Part shown: positions 35,184-45,060 of the stretch, one piece after another | Numbering within the stretch: the stretch's first letter is position 1 | Layout: each line of letters begins with the position of its first letter | Assembly: GCF_963678635.1 (NCBI RefSeq) | Contig: NW_026971169.1 | Coordinates: 1-64,000, forward strand | Reading direction: 5' to 3' | Source of the DNA: Symsagittifera roscoffensis | Taxonomy: Eukaryota; Xenacoelomorpha; Acoela; Convolutidae | Length of the DNA: 64,000 nucleotides | Made by a program: the position numbers and the translations under genes | The notes under the pieces: generated by a model | What the model was told of the DNA's origin: nothing | The model's input: the letters and a program-made list of their open reading frames with translations, nothing else | The model's database searches: none

Positions 35184-36515
35184 TTAGCATATGCTCAGAT
35201 AGTATTTTTTATGTAAGTAAACTTCTATGTCAGTCTCTGAAAATATCACATGTACAAGTGCGTACAACTCTCTCGGATGTAGCTTTCCCCTATTAGGATC
35301 GTATACTGGCAACGAGAGAGAGGTCACTCCTCTCTCAAACAAAAAATCCCTAAGTCGAGTCAAGGCCAACACCAAGCTCTTTGGATCTACGTGTTGCCTA
35401 TCAGTGGCCTTGGTAACCAGGAAACACAAATATTTCCCTGGTATCTGCGATGCAACAGGGGGCAGCGCTATCATCCCTCCCACACCAGGCCTCTGTTTCC
35501 ACAAAAACTCGATATTTTTATACTCTCTTTTGAAGTCAGCCGCTAGTGCTGTTTTGAAGCTTACGTCCGCGGTTATCGCTATGGCGCACGTGCGTTCCGT
35601 GAGTTTGAAATCGCTGTCCGTTATGACGATATTGTTCGAATAATGGTTCGGTAGATCAAAATACGATTCAAAGATTCGTCCAAAAGGTGGTTTTTTAGCA
35701 TTCTCGCCCTCTGTCTCTAGTTCTCCGGTTTCTCTTGCCGATTTCAATTTTTTTATTATCAGATTTTCGGTGTGGGTGAGTCCCACCCCCACTCCCCGGA
35801 CAAAAATATCCATCGACGTCCCCGTCGATCGCCCAAAGACTAAGAGATCGAGGTTGGATTGTGGAACACGTAGAGGACCATCTGGGGCGACCCAGTTGGA
35901 CTCGGTATTGTCATGACTGATGTAACTGACGCCGTCTCTATCGACGTCCTGAATCGTCAGGATCGTCTCTTTTGGATCTGTCGGCAGATCATGAAGCCAT
36001 TCGAGCACGCGCAAGTTTGTTAATTCTTGCTCATGAGACTGTTCCGCTTCTGGTTCGAACTCCACTTCCGGTTCTGATCGATCGTCGATCCATTCTTGAT
36101 CCATATCGTTCACAAGGTCGATTTCTTCTAGCATCGCCACTTCGTCCAGTCCCACCAGCGAGTCTATGACATCACTTACAACTATCCAGTCTACAACGAA
36201 GTCCTCGCCGTACGGATTGTATTTCTTCTGGTTTTTTCCTCTCTTTCTTTGGCGTGTTTCTATATTGAAAGGAAAGTCAGGCTGTATTCCTTTGTCAATT
36301 TCGGTTTGTTCCGGGCAGTCCCAGTCTTCTTCGGCATAAGGTAGAGTTTCATCGTCCACCTCTACTCGCTCGGTCAACTCGAGATTCAGTGGTAGATCGC
36401 AATCGTCCACCACCTCATTCCCGTCGTTCTTGTCGCGAGTACCCCTTTCATTCACTTCACAAGCAGATCCACTATCAAATAGTCTCCCTCTTGCATGTCC
36501 GCTGGGATGCACCAA
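35184..36515 (-). CDS. Element 1: pol tail with macrodomain-like module
   Basis: 443 codons, once continuous with integrase. In element 2 the frame runs through, while here it is shifted near 36470. Residues 1-300 are acidic and of unknown role. Residues about 310-443 resemble the small macrodomain (A1pp/TARG1-like) fold: CAIAITADVSFKTALAADFK at the start, PGVGGMIALPP, YLCFLVTKATDRQHVDP, an LRDFLFERGVTSLSLPVYDP block and ETDIEVYLHKKYY at the end. This order matches the strands and the adenosine-binding and phosphate-binding loops of macrodomains. The usual GCG-type loop is replaced by YDPNRGKL, so catalysis is uncertain. Such domains bind or remove ADP-ribose. The family call rests on pattern recognition and needs a profile search. 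Confidence 0.6.
   Translation of the reverse strand: MVHPSGHARGRLFDSGSACEVNERGTRDKNDGNEVVDDCDLPLNLELTERVEVDDETLPYAEEDWDCPEQTEIDKGIQPDFPFNIETRQRKRGKNQKKYNPYGEDFVVDWIVVSDVIDSLVGLDEVAMLEEIDLVNDMDQEWIDDRSEPEVEFEPEAEQSHEQELTNLRVLEWLHDLPTDPKETILTIQDVDRDGVSYISHDNTESNWVAPDGPLRVPQSNLDLLVFGRSTGTSMDIFVRGVGVGLTHTENLIIKKLKSARETGELETEGENAKKPPFGRIFESYFDLPNHYSNNIVITDSDFKLTERTCAIAITADVSFKTALAADFKREYKNIEFLWKQRPGVGGMIALPPVASQIPGKYLCFLVTKATDRQHVDPKSLVLALTRLRDFLFERGVTSLSLPVYDPNRGKLHPRELYALVHVIFSETDIEVYLHKKYYLSIC
35792..35836 (-). promoter_or_regulatory. Internal CTCCCCGGACA motif with flanking purine run
   Basis: The plus strand reads CTCCCCGGACAAAAATATCC, then ATCGACGTCCCCGTCGATCG. The start of this block is repeated next to the 3' LTR (25554) and at the matching place in element 2 (54525). 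On the coding strand it lies beside GGGGAGTGGGGGTGGGA, a run that could act as a central polypurine tract. It also encodes FVRGVGVGLTHTEN, so coding constraint may explain part of the conservation. Confidence 0.35.
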
Positions 36516-37459
36516 TCCTCTGACGAGTCATTGTGTGGTTTGATGTTTTCATAATGAGCTGCTCTTCCAGTGCTCAATCGATTAAAACGACCTCCTTGGT
36601 GCACTTCTGTTATCTGAAATGGACCACGCCATTTCTTTAATAATTTCTTGGTTACTTTTGGTGGAACCACTTCCTGGGACACCCAGACGTATTCGCCAAC
36701 TGAGTAGGCTTTCGCATCAGCTGTCCTTTTATCAAACCTCATTTTTTGTCTAATTTGCGCCTGTTGCGTATTCCTCCTGCATAAGTCATTGAGGTTCTGC
36801 TGTCTTCTAATAACATCCCGCACGTACGTTTGCGGTGCTGTCCTCTTCCCCTCATATTCAGGGTAGAAAAACGTCAATGGGAGCGCTTTTTCATGACCCG
36901 TTAACATCATGTGCGGACTTATTCCCGTGGTGGAATGCTCCGTGCTGTTGTAAGCACCCATCACTTGCGGCAAGTGCTTGTCCCAGTCATCCATGTAACG
37001 CGAGCAGTAGACTCTCAGCATGGATACCAGTGTGCGATTTTGCCTCTCGACTAGGCCATTCGTTTGCGGGTGATAAGTGATCGAGTGGGCCTGCGCTACC
37101 TGCGACCTTTTCATCAACTCCTTCGTGAGATCGCCCACGAATGCTTTGCCATTGTCCGATTGGAACGTGATGGGGCAGCCATGCCTCGCTATCCACACAT
37201 TTATCAAATGATGACATGTTTCTTCCGCCGATGCTGTCATGCAGGGTGCTGCTTCCGCATACTTCGTAAAATGGTCGATCATTACCAGCACCTGATTAAA
37301 GCCCGTTGCTGTCATGCAGATTTTCTGATGATCAATTTGCACCACTTCGTTGAAACCTGACGACTCTATTGACTGTAGGGGGAACCTTAGCTTCCTGGGA
37401 TCCTTCGCCTGCTGACATGACAGGCATGCTGCGATCCACTTCTCACAAGCCTTCTTCAA
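36452..37459 (-). CDS. pol: Element 1: integrase
   Basis: 335 codons in the same frame as the RT segment, separated from it by a TAA at 37478. The zinc-binding HHCC module straddles the break: SHDQMGH upstream, then ACLSCQQAK. Catalytic residues of the core are visible as QIDHQ (Asp), QSDNG (Asp) and NGLVERQN (Glu). The C-terminal part has the KKLLKKWRGPFQITEVHQGG motif typical of gypsy-like integrases. It would insert the cDNA into the genome. The TAA replaces a Lys codon found in element 2, so it is a mutation. Confidence 0.9.
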   Translation of the reverse strand: MKKACEKWIAACLSCQQAKDPRKLRFPLQSIESSGFNEVVQIDHQKICMTATGFNQVLVMIDHFTKYAEAAPCMTASAEETCHHLINVWIARHGCPITFQSDNGKAFVGDLTKELMKRSQVAQAHSITYHPQTNGLVERQNRTLVSMLRVYCSRYMDDWDKHLPQVMGAYNSTEHSTTGISPHMMLTGHEKALPLTFFYPEYEGKRTAPQTYVRDVIRRQQNLNDLCRRNTQQAQIRQKMRFDKRTADAKAYSVGEYVWVSQEVVPPKVTKKLLKKWRGPFQITEVHQGGRFNRLSTGRAAHYENIKPHNDSSEDWCIPADMQEGDYLIVDLLVK

Positions 37460-37477
37460 TCCCGGCCATTCGAATCG

Positions 37478-40400
37478 TTACTGTATCCTGTTATACACTT
37501 TGTCCACGCCTTGATGGCCCATCTGATCATGTGAGCGAAAGAGCAATTCGGTCTGGTACAACTGTGGTAACACTATTGAATTGTATTTATAGAGGACCTT
37601 GTCCTCCTCTTTTCGTTTGCAGGCTACGATTCCGTCCTTGTTCAGGTACAACAAGTCGTTTCGCTTCAGGTAGAATTGCTTCAGGATTTTGTAACTGTCT
37701 TCTTCCAAATCTCCCTTGTCAGGTGCTCCATTCTCGATCCATCTCTTCAGACTGCTCGTCATTCTATCATTTCGTTGAGCCCTTAGGAGATCCGACAGCC
37801 TGTACCTGGCTTTCAAATACGTCTTTACCACGTTCATTTGCCCACTCATTATCTCCGGAGCATGAGCATCGTCCATCAACTTGACACACCATATCTTTTT
37901 CATAGGCGTCGCTTCCTGCACAGATGGTAGCAGATTGGTACGGACGACCGTACTATGTGGCAGCAATCTGGTTGGGCGTTTCGAAACTGCTATCAGCTCG
38001 AGCTCGTCTGCAGCATTATCTACCACAGTGCCCTCTTCATCTGAGGTGTATCTGTCTCTGTCTGGATCCTGATGCGTTTCTCGGTCCAGCCCACGCTGCT
38101 TCCAGTCCACCAATAAGGAGTGGATTGCGATCTCTGACATATCGGAATTCGAAGTTGTTTCAGATGTGTTGTCCCAGGACTGGTGCCTCGAGTCAACACT
38201 TGAGTCGACTGATTTCCCAACATCATATTCCAAGTTGTCTGAGATGTTTCTCGACTCCCCGGACAAAACTCTGTCCATCGGTCGCTTCAAACCCGACACC
38301 CCGGACAAAATTCTGCCCCTAGGTTGTCTCGTCAACCTCTCCCCGGACAAGTCGTCCTGCACGGGCTCAAAGGTGTCTGACTCCTCAGACGAGTCGTCCT
38401 TGACTGGCTCGAAGGTATCAGACTCCCCGGACATTGTCTCCTCCACGGACGAACAATCTGGGCTCGGCTCGTATTCTTCTTTTGCATCCGTGAAATGCAC
38501 TCTCCTCGTGAAGCTAGATTTCGACCTGATCCTGACTTCCTCAGTAGTTTGGTTCTGATTCAGTGTTCCATATTCAGTGAACGAAGTTCTCAACAAGACC
38601 TCCTTCGGCATCGAGCTCACCAGCTGGTTGACAATCGACCTGCAATCCCGTTCAACGCCTCGGCTGCGAATGGACATGGGCCTCTTCTCTGTTCTCTCGG
38701 TGACAGTCAACCGCTGCATGGTCTCCATCCATTCACGATCATGCCTATCCACTTCCCTGTCCAACAAGTCACGGAGCTTTCCCATGACGTCCGGCGCCAC
38801 GTTCCCCGTCCTGTTCAATAGAGCCATGCTGTTTATACCCAGCCTGGTAAGTTCTTGCTGTACCAAGTTGGATCGGACTAGCAGATCCAACGGAACGGGC
38901 TCGCCTCTGGCTAAAAGCTTTATCTCCGCGGCCGTCTCCACTGGAAGGTCAGGGTGTCCGGGTATAGGATGTCCTGACTTGTCTAACCACCTAGTAAGTG
39001 GCAGCTTGTCGTAGGTTTCTTTGTCCAGAAAGGAAAACCCGTCTATGATCTCTGATTGGTTAGCCTGTTTCTCCTCGAGGCGCTCATAAAATTCTGTCTT
39101 TTTACTGAGGCTATCTGCGTTCTGGTGCTTGTCACGGGTACGGTGCTCTATGATCATGTGATATCTATCCAGGCGCACGATCCAACGACCAATATAGCTT
39201 TGGTCCATCGAATAGGTTTTCAGCCAGGCAAGGGCACGATTATCCACACGTAACTTGAAGGGAGCACTCCCCAAGTAGGCCCTGTATTTTTCCACGAAAG
39301 TGATCACCGCAAACATCTTCGCTTTTGGTGCGCCGTACTTCATTTCAGTATCACTCAGGACTTTACTCCCGTAGGCTATCGGACGAAGAACCGTTCTCCC
39401 GTTCCACTCCTGCTCCTGGTGAAGTATGCCCGATATCGCAACCACTGATGCATCCGTGTCCAGCACGAACATCCCCTTCTCTGTTGGCATGCCGAGGACC
39501 GGTGCCTCGCAAAGCTCACGTTTGATGTTTTCAAATGAAACTTGTGCCTCATCAGTCCAGGTGAACTTTTTGCCCTTGTTTCTCTTCAACCTCTGCATGG
39601 GATATATTTTGTCAGCATACTCCTTGATGAACTCTCGATAATAATTAGCGAATCCCAAAAAACTCATCAGCTGTGTATCTGTCTTAGGTGCCTTCCAGGT
39701 CAGCACCGCTTCAACCGCTTCGGGATCTGGTCTCACTCCATGTTTGTCAACCAGGCGGCCCAGATACTTTATGGAATCCCTGAGGATTTCACACTTAGAG
39801 GGTTTACATTTCAGAGCCGCCTGCTTCATGCAAGAAAACACCTCCTGCAACCTCTCTATGTGGTCTTCTAAGGTTGGTGTTGCAATCACGACATCATCGA
39901 CATAACACATGATGAGATTCCCGTATTTCTTAGTGACGCTCGTGAGTGCCTGGGCCATCAGTCGCTCGAATGTGGCCGTCGCGTTGCACAATCCGAATGG
40001 CATCTTCTTCCACTGGAACAGTCCCAGCTCACACGCGAAGCCTGTTTTCTCTCGATCTTCCTTTCTGAGTGGCACTTGCCAGAATGCAGAATCCAACGTC
40101 GTGAAGAACTTCGCGTCTCCCAGCTTGGATAGGCTCTCATCGATGCGGGGAATCGGGTATGCGTCCTTTATAGTCACTGCGTTCAGATAACGGAAATCAC
40201 AACAAAATCTGAGTTGTCCCCCTTTCTTTTTCGCCATGACCACACCACAAGCCCATGGGGACTTCGACGGCTCGATCATGTCGTACTCCAATAACATCTC
40301 GATTTCCTTCCTACACGCTTCTGACTTGTTCGGGGTCATTCTTCTCGCCCCTTCCCTATGAGGTACCGAGCCCTCTTCTATCTCAATCTCGTGCTCTACA

Positions 40401-41077
40401 AAATTGCAACAACCTATGTCAGCCTTATGCTTCGAAAAAACGTCTGCGTTCCGATTTAGCACCGCTCTAAGCGAATCTAGTTCCTTGTCTGATATTTTAC
40501 CCTTCAGATGTTCTATCTCAGGTAGGACAGGCTTATTCACTGCTAACTCTGCCTCCGTCGGTCCCTCAGGGAAGTTGGAACAACTAGACAGCCCATCATC
40601 TGTTTCCGACTTCCTTGAAAACAATTTCCTAGAAGACTTCAATTCATTCACTCTTTTCATTATACATTCTTGGTTCGCATGCAATGGACATTTAGTTACA
40701 TCAAACTTTTTCAAGTTCTCCACACTCTGAAAGTCTGTGTTCAGAGGCAAAGCGTAGCCAAGTTTCTTTCCCCTCTGTATTGTCACTGTTGTTGCTTCTG
40801 TGTTCAATAACACACTCACACACAGTCCGCTCTGAGTGAGTGAGAATCTTCTTCCTAAAATAGCCGAGCTTTTACTGTTTGGATTTGGTACCAGACACAC
40901 CTGCCTGTCATTGCTGAGTTCATTCAAGTTCCTCATCCTAAACGTCGCTACTACGGCTTGGTTTGGTTTTAATCTAACTTTTCGATCCAGAAAAATCGGC
41001 ACCTTGGCCTGATTAATTAAGATCTTATTAAGGGGTCTTTTTTCATACTTTCTCTCAGGATCCTTGATCCTAATCAA
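37478..41077 (-). CDS. pol: Element 1: protease end, RT and RNase H
   Basis: 1,199 codons. RT motifs include LRFCCDFRYLN, IPRIDE, TTLD, PFGLCNA and the YVDD active site. The block after TTLD reads SAFWQ, two residues shorter than in element 2 (LGFAFWQ), suggesting a small deletion in the palm. RNase H shows TDAS and VDNRAL, but the usual catalytic Glu in the KAEMFAV context is Lys (KAKMFAVI). Element 2 keeps Glu. Then come LPLTRWLDKSGHPIPGHPD and a long acidic spacer with repeated LSGE/SDTFEP units, then the start of the integrase zinc finger. Both catalytic changes argue that this copy is dead. Confidence 0.92.
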   Translation of the reverse strand: MIRIKDPERKYEKRPLNKILINQAKVPIFLDRKVRLKPNQAVVATFRMRNLNELSNDRQVCLVPNPNSKSSAILGRRFSLTQSGLCVSVLLNTEATTVTIQRGKKLGYALPLNTDFQSVENLKKFDVTKCPLHANQECIMKRVNELKSSRKLFSRKSETDDGLSSCSNFPEGPTEAELAVNKPVLPEIEHLKGKISDKELDSLRAVLNRNADVFSKHKADIGCCNFVEHEIEIEEGSVPHREGARRMTPNKSEACRKEIEMLLEYDMIEPSKSPWACGVVMAKKKGGQLRFCCDFRYLNAVTIKDAYPIPRIDESLSKLGDAKFFTTLDSAFWQVPLRKEDREKTGFACELGLFQWKKMPFGLCNATATFERLMAQALTSVTKKYGNLIMCYVDDVVIATPTLEDHIERLQEVFSCMKQAALKCKPSKCEILRDSIKYLGRLVDKHGVRPDPEAVEAVLTWKAPKTDTQLMSFLGFANYYREFIKEYADKIYPMQRLKRNKGKKFTWTDEAQVSFENIKRELCEAPVLGMPTEKGMFVLDTDASVVAISGILHQEQEWNGRTVLRPIAYGSKVLSDTEMKYGAPKAKMFAVITFVEKYRAYLGSAPFKLRVDNRALAWLKTYSMDQSYIGRWIVRLDRYHMIIEHRTRDKHQNADSLSKKTEFYERLEEKQANQSEIIDGFSFLDKETYDKLPLTRWLDKSGHPIPGHPDLPVETAAEIKLLARGEPVPLDLLVRSNLVQQELTRLGINSMALLNRTGNVAPDVMGKLRDLLDREVDRHDREWMETMQRLTVTERTEKRPMSIRSRGVERDCRSIVNQLVSSMPKEVLLRTSFTEYGTLNQNQTTEEVRIRSKSSFTRRVHFTDAKEEYEPSPDCSSVEETMSGESDTFEPVKDDSSEESDTFEPVQDDLSGERLTRQPRGRILSGVSGLKRPMDRVLSGESRNISDNLEYDVGKSVDSSVDSRHQSWDNTSETTSNSDMSEIAIHSLLVDWKQRGLDRETHQDPDRDRYTSDEEGTVVDNAADELELIAVSKRPTRLLPHSTVVRTNLLPSVQEATPMKKIWCVKLMDDAHAPEIMSGQMNVVKTYLKARYRLSDLLRAQRNDRMTSSLKRWIENGAPDKGDLEEDSYKILKQFYLKRNDLLYLNKDGIVACKRKEEDKVLYKYNSIVLPQLYQTELLFRSHDQMGHQGVDKVYNRIQ
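38255..38440 (-). repeat. CTCCCCGGACA repeats in the pol spacer
   Basis: The plus-strand core CTCCCCGGACA or a close variant starts at about 38255, 38297, 38339, 38377 (degenerate) and 38423, encoding LSGE-type units in the acidic spacer. Element 2 has matching copies at 56931, 56998 and 57063. The same core lies at the macrodomain-like tail and beside the 3' LTR. Confidence 0.6.
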
Positions 41078-41152
41078 CCCGTCATTGAGATCGATCGTGA
41101 CGTCAAAGTTGCGAACGAAATCCCTTCCTAAGATGAACTGATCGGATTCGTC

Positions 41153-44100
41153 CTAATTCTCCACTACTAAGAAGCTCATCCAAAGATGTCTTCCTCCGAG
41201 CTGCAGTGAAATAATCGGGGTTCGTCCACTCACATAGATCGCTCCCTGATTGGCAGCTGCCAACCTGATGTTTGTCGGTATGAGATCCGACCTTTCGAAA
41301 CCCATGTCGGTCCAAGTTTTGACTGGCATGACACTAACCACTGCTCCCGTGTCTAGCAGTCCCTTTACTGAAAGTTGTCTGCCTTGCACGTCTAGAACGT
41401 GTGCGACCAGATCGGACTCGCAACCTATATGCACCGCATCTTGTTCGAGCATCGCGTTGTGTCCGATTCGTCTAACCTTCAGCTCCTCTTGACCAATGTA
41501 TATCCGGCCAATCTGATCGTTCGCATCAGTTATATGAGCTTTCGTGTAGATGTTGATGCCATCCACATTCATTAGGATCGGGTAAGGGCCATGGGCATCG
41601 ATATAATGTCCGTCCACTTTCATCAGCCTCCGACCTCCCGTTGTGAGCAGCGCTCGCACTGCCCTGGAGTCCAGTTTGGGATCTTTCTCCTTCAGGTAGT
41701 CGGCATAGATGTCCAGGTGGACTAGTGTAATCTCGGATGGTTCACTCAAGTTCTTGACCACCTGGTGCCCTGCGACTGAGATGATGGACATTATTTTGGT
41801 CCCCTCCTTCGTCATGCCGAAAGTCTTACCAGATATAACGTTCAGTTTTAGTCCCTGTTTCCTCCGTTCCTCTTTGTCTTCTACTTTTGTCGCTTTACCC
41901 AGAACATTAAAACTTTCCCGAAGATCTGTGCTTTCCAGCTCCGACCTCACCCATTGCTCCACTTCTTTTGTGGCTAGGTCCTGTTTGACATTCTGCAGCG
42001 CTGTCCTTGCCGCCAGGCCGTAATCCACCTTGAGTGGGCTAGACGACTCTGCTTCGAGGTTCGAGGCCACCACCTCGTCAGGCCATGTCTTAACCTTTTT
42101 GGTCGTGAAGGTGTTCGGTGTCGTCTCCTTTCTACGAGATTCAGCCTCGTTCATCAGACGTGCTCGACTGGCCTTGACACCCGAATGCGCCTCTTCGTGG
42201 CGGGGATGTTTCGCGTCCGCTACTGCATCCCAAATTTGAGTACAATCCGACTTGAAGTGTCCCTCCAAATTACAGAAGAAACACCTCGGACCATATTTCA
42301 TGATGAGCCCTCTGACGTACTCTTCATGATCCTCGTCGGTCGCGTCGGCGTCCTCGAGAAAGTAGCCTATGGCCTTCATGTTCTGTTTGTATGCAGAACA
42401 CGCGGAAACGTGATGGTCCATCGAACCACAATTCGCACAGGACCTCCTCTTATCCATGTCATCGCGAGGTTTGTACCAACTGGAATTCGCACCAGTGTTT
42501 GTCCCGCTATAGTTGCCATAATTGCTGTAACGGTTTTGCGCCCTCGGTTTTATGAGTAAATACTCGCGTGACTTCATACGCAAGTCGTCAGGCGTGGGTA
42601 CCTGGTCAAGCGACAGGGTGAAGTGAGTGGCCAACATCGTCTTCAACTCCTCACTCCTTACCCCATCCATGAACTTCGAAGCAATCGCCAAGTTTCGCTC
42701 GGATATTCTCTCATCCGGGTTTTTTCTCCTCCTAAGCAATTCAAGGTCGTCCAAGATTTTATCTATGTATTCGTCATCTCTTTGACGCCTCTTTTCGAAC
42801 TTCACCATAGCCTGGTGCCCTTTTACTCCAGAGCCGAAACGATTCAGCAGGATGTCGAATATCTTGCGAGCGCTGTCTCTCTCATTGGCTCTTTTCGCCA
42901 TTACACAACTTAATGCAGTACCCTCCAGGTTGCTCGTCAGCGCGCTGCACTCTTGTTTCTTGGAGAGATTCTCTTCCTCAAAGTGTAACTTCATCACCTC
43001 TATCCAAGTATCAATGCAGCCGTCTGACTCGTCTTTATATGACTTCGGCTTTTTCAGTGTCCTTCTTGACCTTTCTCCTCTCTCGGTTGACTTCGAGAGC
43101 TTGGTGATGAATGTTTCGAGAGATCTGTTCAGAGGCTCAAACATCGAGGCATACATCGTTGTGTCCTGTGAGACTGTAGTCAGATCTGGTACTGAACTGA
43201 CTTGTGGCACGGTTGGCAACCTTGTCTCCGGGGTGGCATCTGCCTCCGGCGGGACTGGATTCGTCCAGCCAGGCCTCTGCGGGGCTGCCCTTGGCCGCTC
43301 CTTGTTTCTAGGTTCGTAGTTCGTTCTCGAGCCTTGCTGGGCTCTGGCATTGCTGCCCGTACCATCTCCATCATTCGCATGGCGTGAGCGCTCCCTTGGG
43401 TTGGAATGTTCCTGGCAACTACTCCTATTCAGGATCGCGTCAAGCTTCCGCATCAATAAGTCAGACTTTGCATCTAACCTCTTCTCCAGGCTAGTCATCG
43501 TGTGGGCGTAGGTACTAACATGATCGTTCAACATTCGTTCGATCTCCCTGGTCATCCTAGTCTCTCTTTCGTATGACTCCTTGCTTGCCTGTGCCAGGCT
43601 CTCCGCCAGGCATTGATCGGTGTTGCGAATCAACTGAGCTTGATCAACCCTCGCCTGCGACTTCACGTGCGTTAGTTCATCTCTCAGATTCTCTTGACCC
43701 TTGTGAGCTCTCTCATCAACCTGATCTATTCTTTTAGTCATGTCCCGTCTCAGTTCATCCAGACCATTCATTACGCCAGCGAACATGTCACTTATGTCGC
43801 CAGTGGCCCCAAATGACGGGGTTAGTCCCAGAGAAGATGAGGTCAACTGCGGCTGCAGCCTGGTGCTTGATGACGCACCGCCTTTTTGCTTGCTCATGGA
43901 CGTCATTAATCTGTCGAAGGTTGATGACGCTCCCATCGTTATCCCATCTGACATGGGCCTGGTCGGCGAGGCTGACGACGCCTTCCTGCTCTTATCGTTC
44001 CTTGGGCACGGTGTGAGGTTCACATCCGGATGGGATGTCTCCGGGTAGTCATAACTGGAAGTCAAACCTACAGTTGGTAGTGACGCCATGCGCTCGTCGT

Positions 44101-44716
44101 ACAAAGACTTCCAACTCTTCTTGGCCTTCGAACCCGGTTGCTCTTCACTCGGGCTTATATTCGACATCATCGCGTTGTTGCTCTGCTTGGCCAGAGATGA
44201 GTGGGTACTAGCCGAATGTGAGTATTCTCCCCTCCACCTGTGACTCTTGGTCTCCGATTTGGACATTCCCTTGAATAACACTTCCTCTCGCGGCTCGACC
44301 TCGGAACGCTCCGAGGTCTCCTCCGTCCTCTCGACTTCCTTCCGCTCGAGGTCCTCGCTTGGCTCAAAGTCGGGTCGAATGAGCGTCTGTTCTTCCTCGT
44401 CAAAGTGGTCCACAAGCGTTTCGCTCGCGGTTCCGGTTTCGGCGCTCCGCCTTTGATCGCCATCGAGGTTTTTCTCGCTCCTCAATCTCATTTCGCTCAC
44501 TGAAAGATCAGGTTGACCTTTAGTCGACTCGTTTTCGGCAAAGACGTCGGAGGCGCTGCTAAACGAGGACTGGCTACGCCTAGTTTCAAATTTTCGCGTG
44601 CTGCCCTTACTCAGCCTGGGAATCTTAGTAGTCAATCCTAACGAGTCCCTGCGCTGCAGTGCTTTGTTACAAAAACAATTTTCGTATGATTTAATGGCGA
44701 TGCACACGTACCGCAA
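41153..44716 (-). CDS. gag: Element 1: gag and aspartic protease
   Basis: 1,187 codons. The N-terminal third is charged and Ser-rich. The middle has a long helical or coiled-coil region (around RIDQVDERAHKGQENLRDEL). Two zinc knuckles of the CX2CX4HX4C type follow: CANCGSMDHHVSAC and CFFCNLEGHFKSDC, expected to bind RNA. The protease motif LLDTGAVVSVMP is near the C terminus. The frame ends at a TAG (41153) inside the protease domain. Reading continues in the same frame with DESDQFILGRDFVRNF, and element 2 has a Leu codon there. It is therefore better read as a point mutation than as programmed readthrough. Gag and pol were one frame. The start at 44716 is the first ATG, and the true start may be downstream. 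Confidence 0.88.
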   Translation of the reverse strand: MRYVCIAIKSYENCFCNKALQRRDSLGLTTKIPRLSKGSTRKFETRRSQSSFSSASDVFAENESTKGQPDLSVSEMRLRSEKNLDGDQRRSAETGTASETLVDHFDEEEQTLIRPDFEPSEDLERKEVERTEETSERSEVEPREEVLFKGMSKSETKSHRWRGEYSHSASTHSSLAKQSNNAMMSNISPSEEQPGSKAKKSWKSLYDERMASLPTVGLTSSYDYPETSHPDVNLTPCPRNDKSRKASSASPTRPMSDGITMGASSTFDRLMTSMSKQKGGASSSTRLQPQLTSSSLGLTPSFGATGDISDMFAGVMNGLDELRRDMTKRIDQVDERAHKGQENLRDELTHVKSQARVDQAQLIRNTDQCLAESLAQASKESYERETRMTREIERMLNDHVSTYAHTMTSLEKRLDAKSDLLMRKLDAILNRSSCQEHSNPRERSRHANDGDGTGSNARAQQGSRTNYEPRNKERPRAAPQRPGWTNPVPPEADATPETRLPTVPQVSSVPDLTTVSQDTTMYASMFEPLNRSLETFITKLSKSTERGERSRRTLKKPKSYKDESDGCIDTWIEVMKLHFEEENLSKKQECSALTSNLEGTALSCVMAKRANERDSARKIFDILLNRFGSGVKGHQAMVKFEKRRQRDDEYIDKILDDLELLRRRKNPDERISERNLAIASKFMDGVRSEELKTMLATHFTLSLDQVPTPDDLRMKSREYLLIKPRAQNRYSNYGNYSGTNTGANSSWYKPRDDMDKRRSCANCGSMDHHVSACSAYKQNMKAIGYFLEDADATDEDHEEYVRGLIMKYGPRCFFCNLEGHFKSDCTQIWDAVADAKHPRHEEAHSGVKASRARLMNEAESRRKETTPNTFTTKKVKTWPDEVVASNLEAESSSPLKVDYGLAARTALQNVKQDLATKEVEQWVRSELESTDLRESFNVLGKATKVEDKEERRKQGLKLNVISGKTFGMTKEGTKIMSIISVAGHQVVKNLSEPSEITLVHLDIYADYLKEKDPKLDSRAVRALLTTGGRRLMKVDGHYIDAHGPYPILMNVDGINIYTKAHITDANDQIGRIYIGQEELKVRRIGHNAMLEQDAVHIGCESDLVAHVLDVQGRQLSVKGLLDTGAVVSVMPVKTWTDMGFERSDLIPTNIRLAAANQGAIYVSGRTPIISLQLGGRHLWMSFLVVEN

Positions 44717-45060
44717 ACAAATTCAAGTTAAATTACTTAACGCTGCCTCCTTGATCTCGTAAGTATCAAGAGTGCCTCTTAGGTCTCTCAATGACAATCT
44801 TAGTGACTCAGCTAGAGTTACACACACAGGGCCTGCTCAGTATTGATATAATGTTAGCTCAACCCTGTCGTATATTATAACAGTATCACAAAATTTTCAC
44901 AAGAGATAATCAACACACCAAACACAATAGATAATCAGATTAAACAATCTTTGATAAAAAGCAGTGATGACTCAGAAACAGATCAATAAAACTTAGTCTT
45001 AAAGAAAAAGACTTCCCCCAATCGGAACGATCCGAAAGAACAAAGCCCAGGACACAGTCT

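Noticed and set aside
42900..43900. Plus-strand 155-codon ORF at 42852-43319 as an independent gene
   Set aside because: It lies antisense to the gag coding frame and has no homologue in the other copy.
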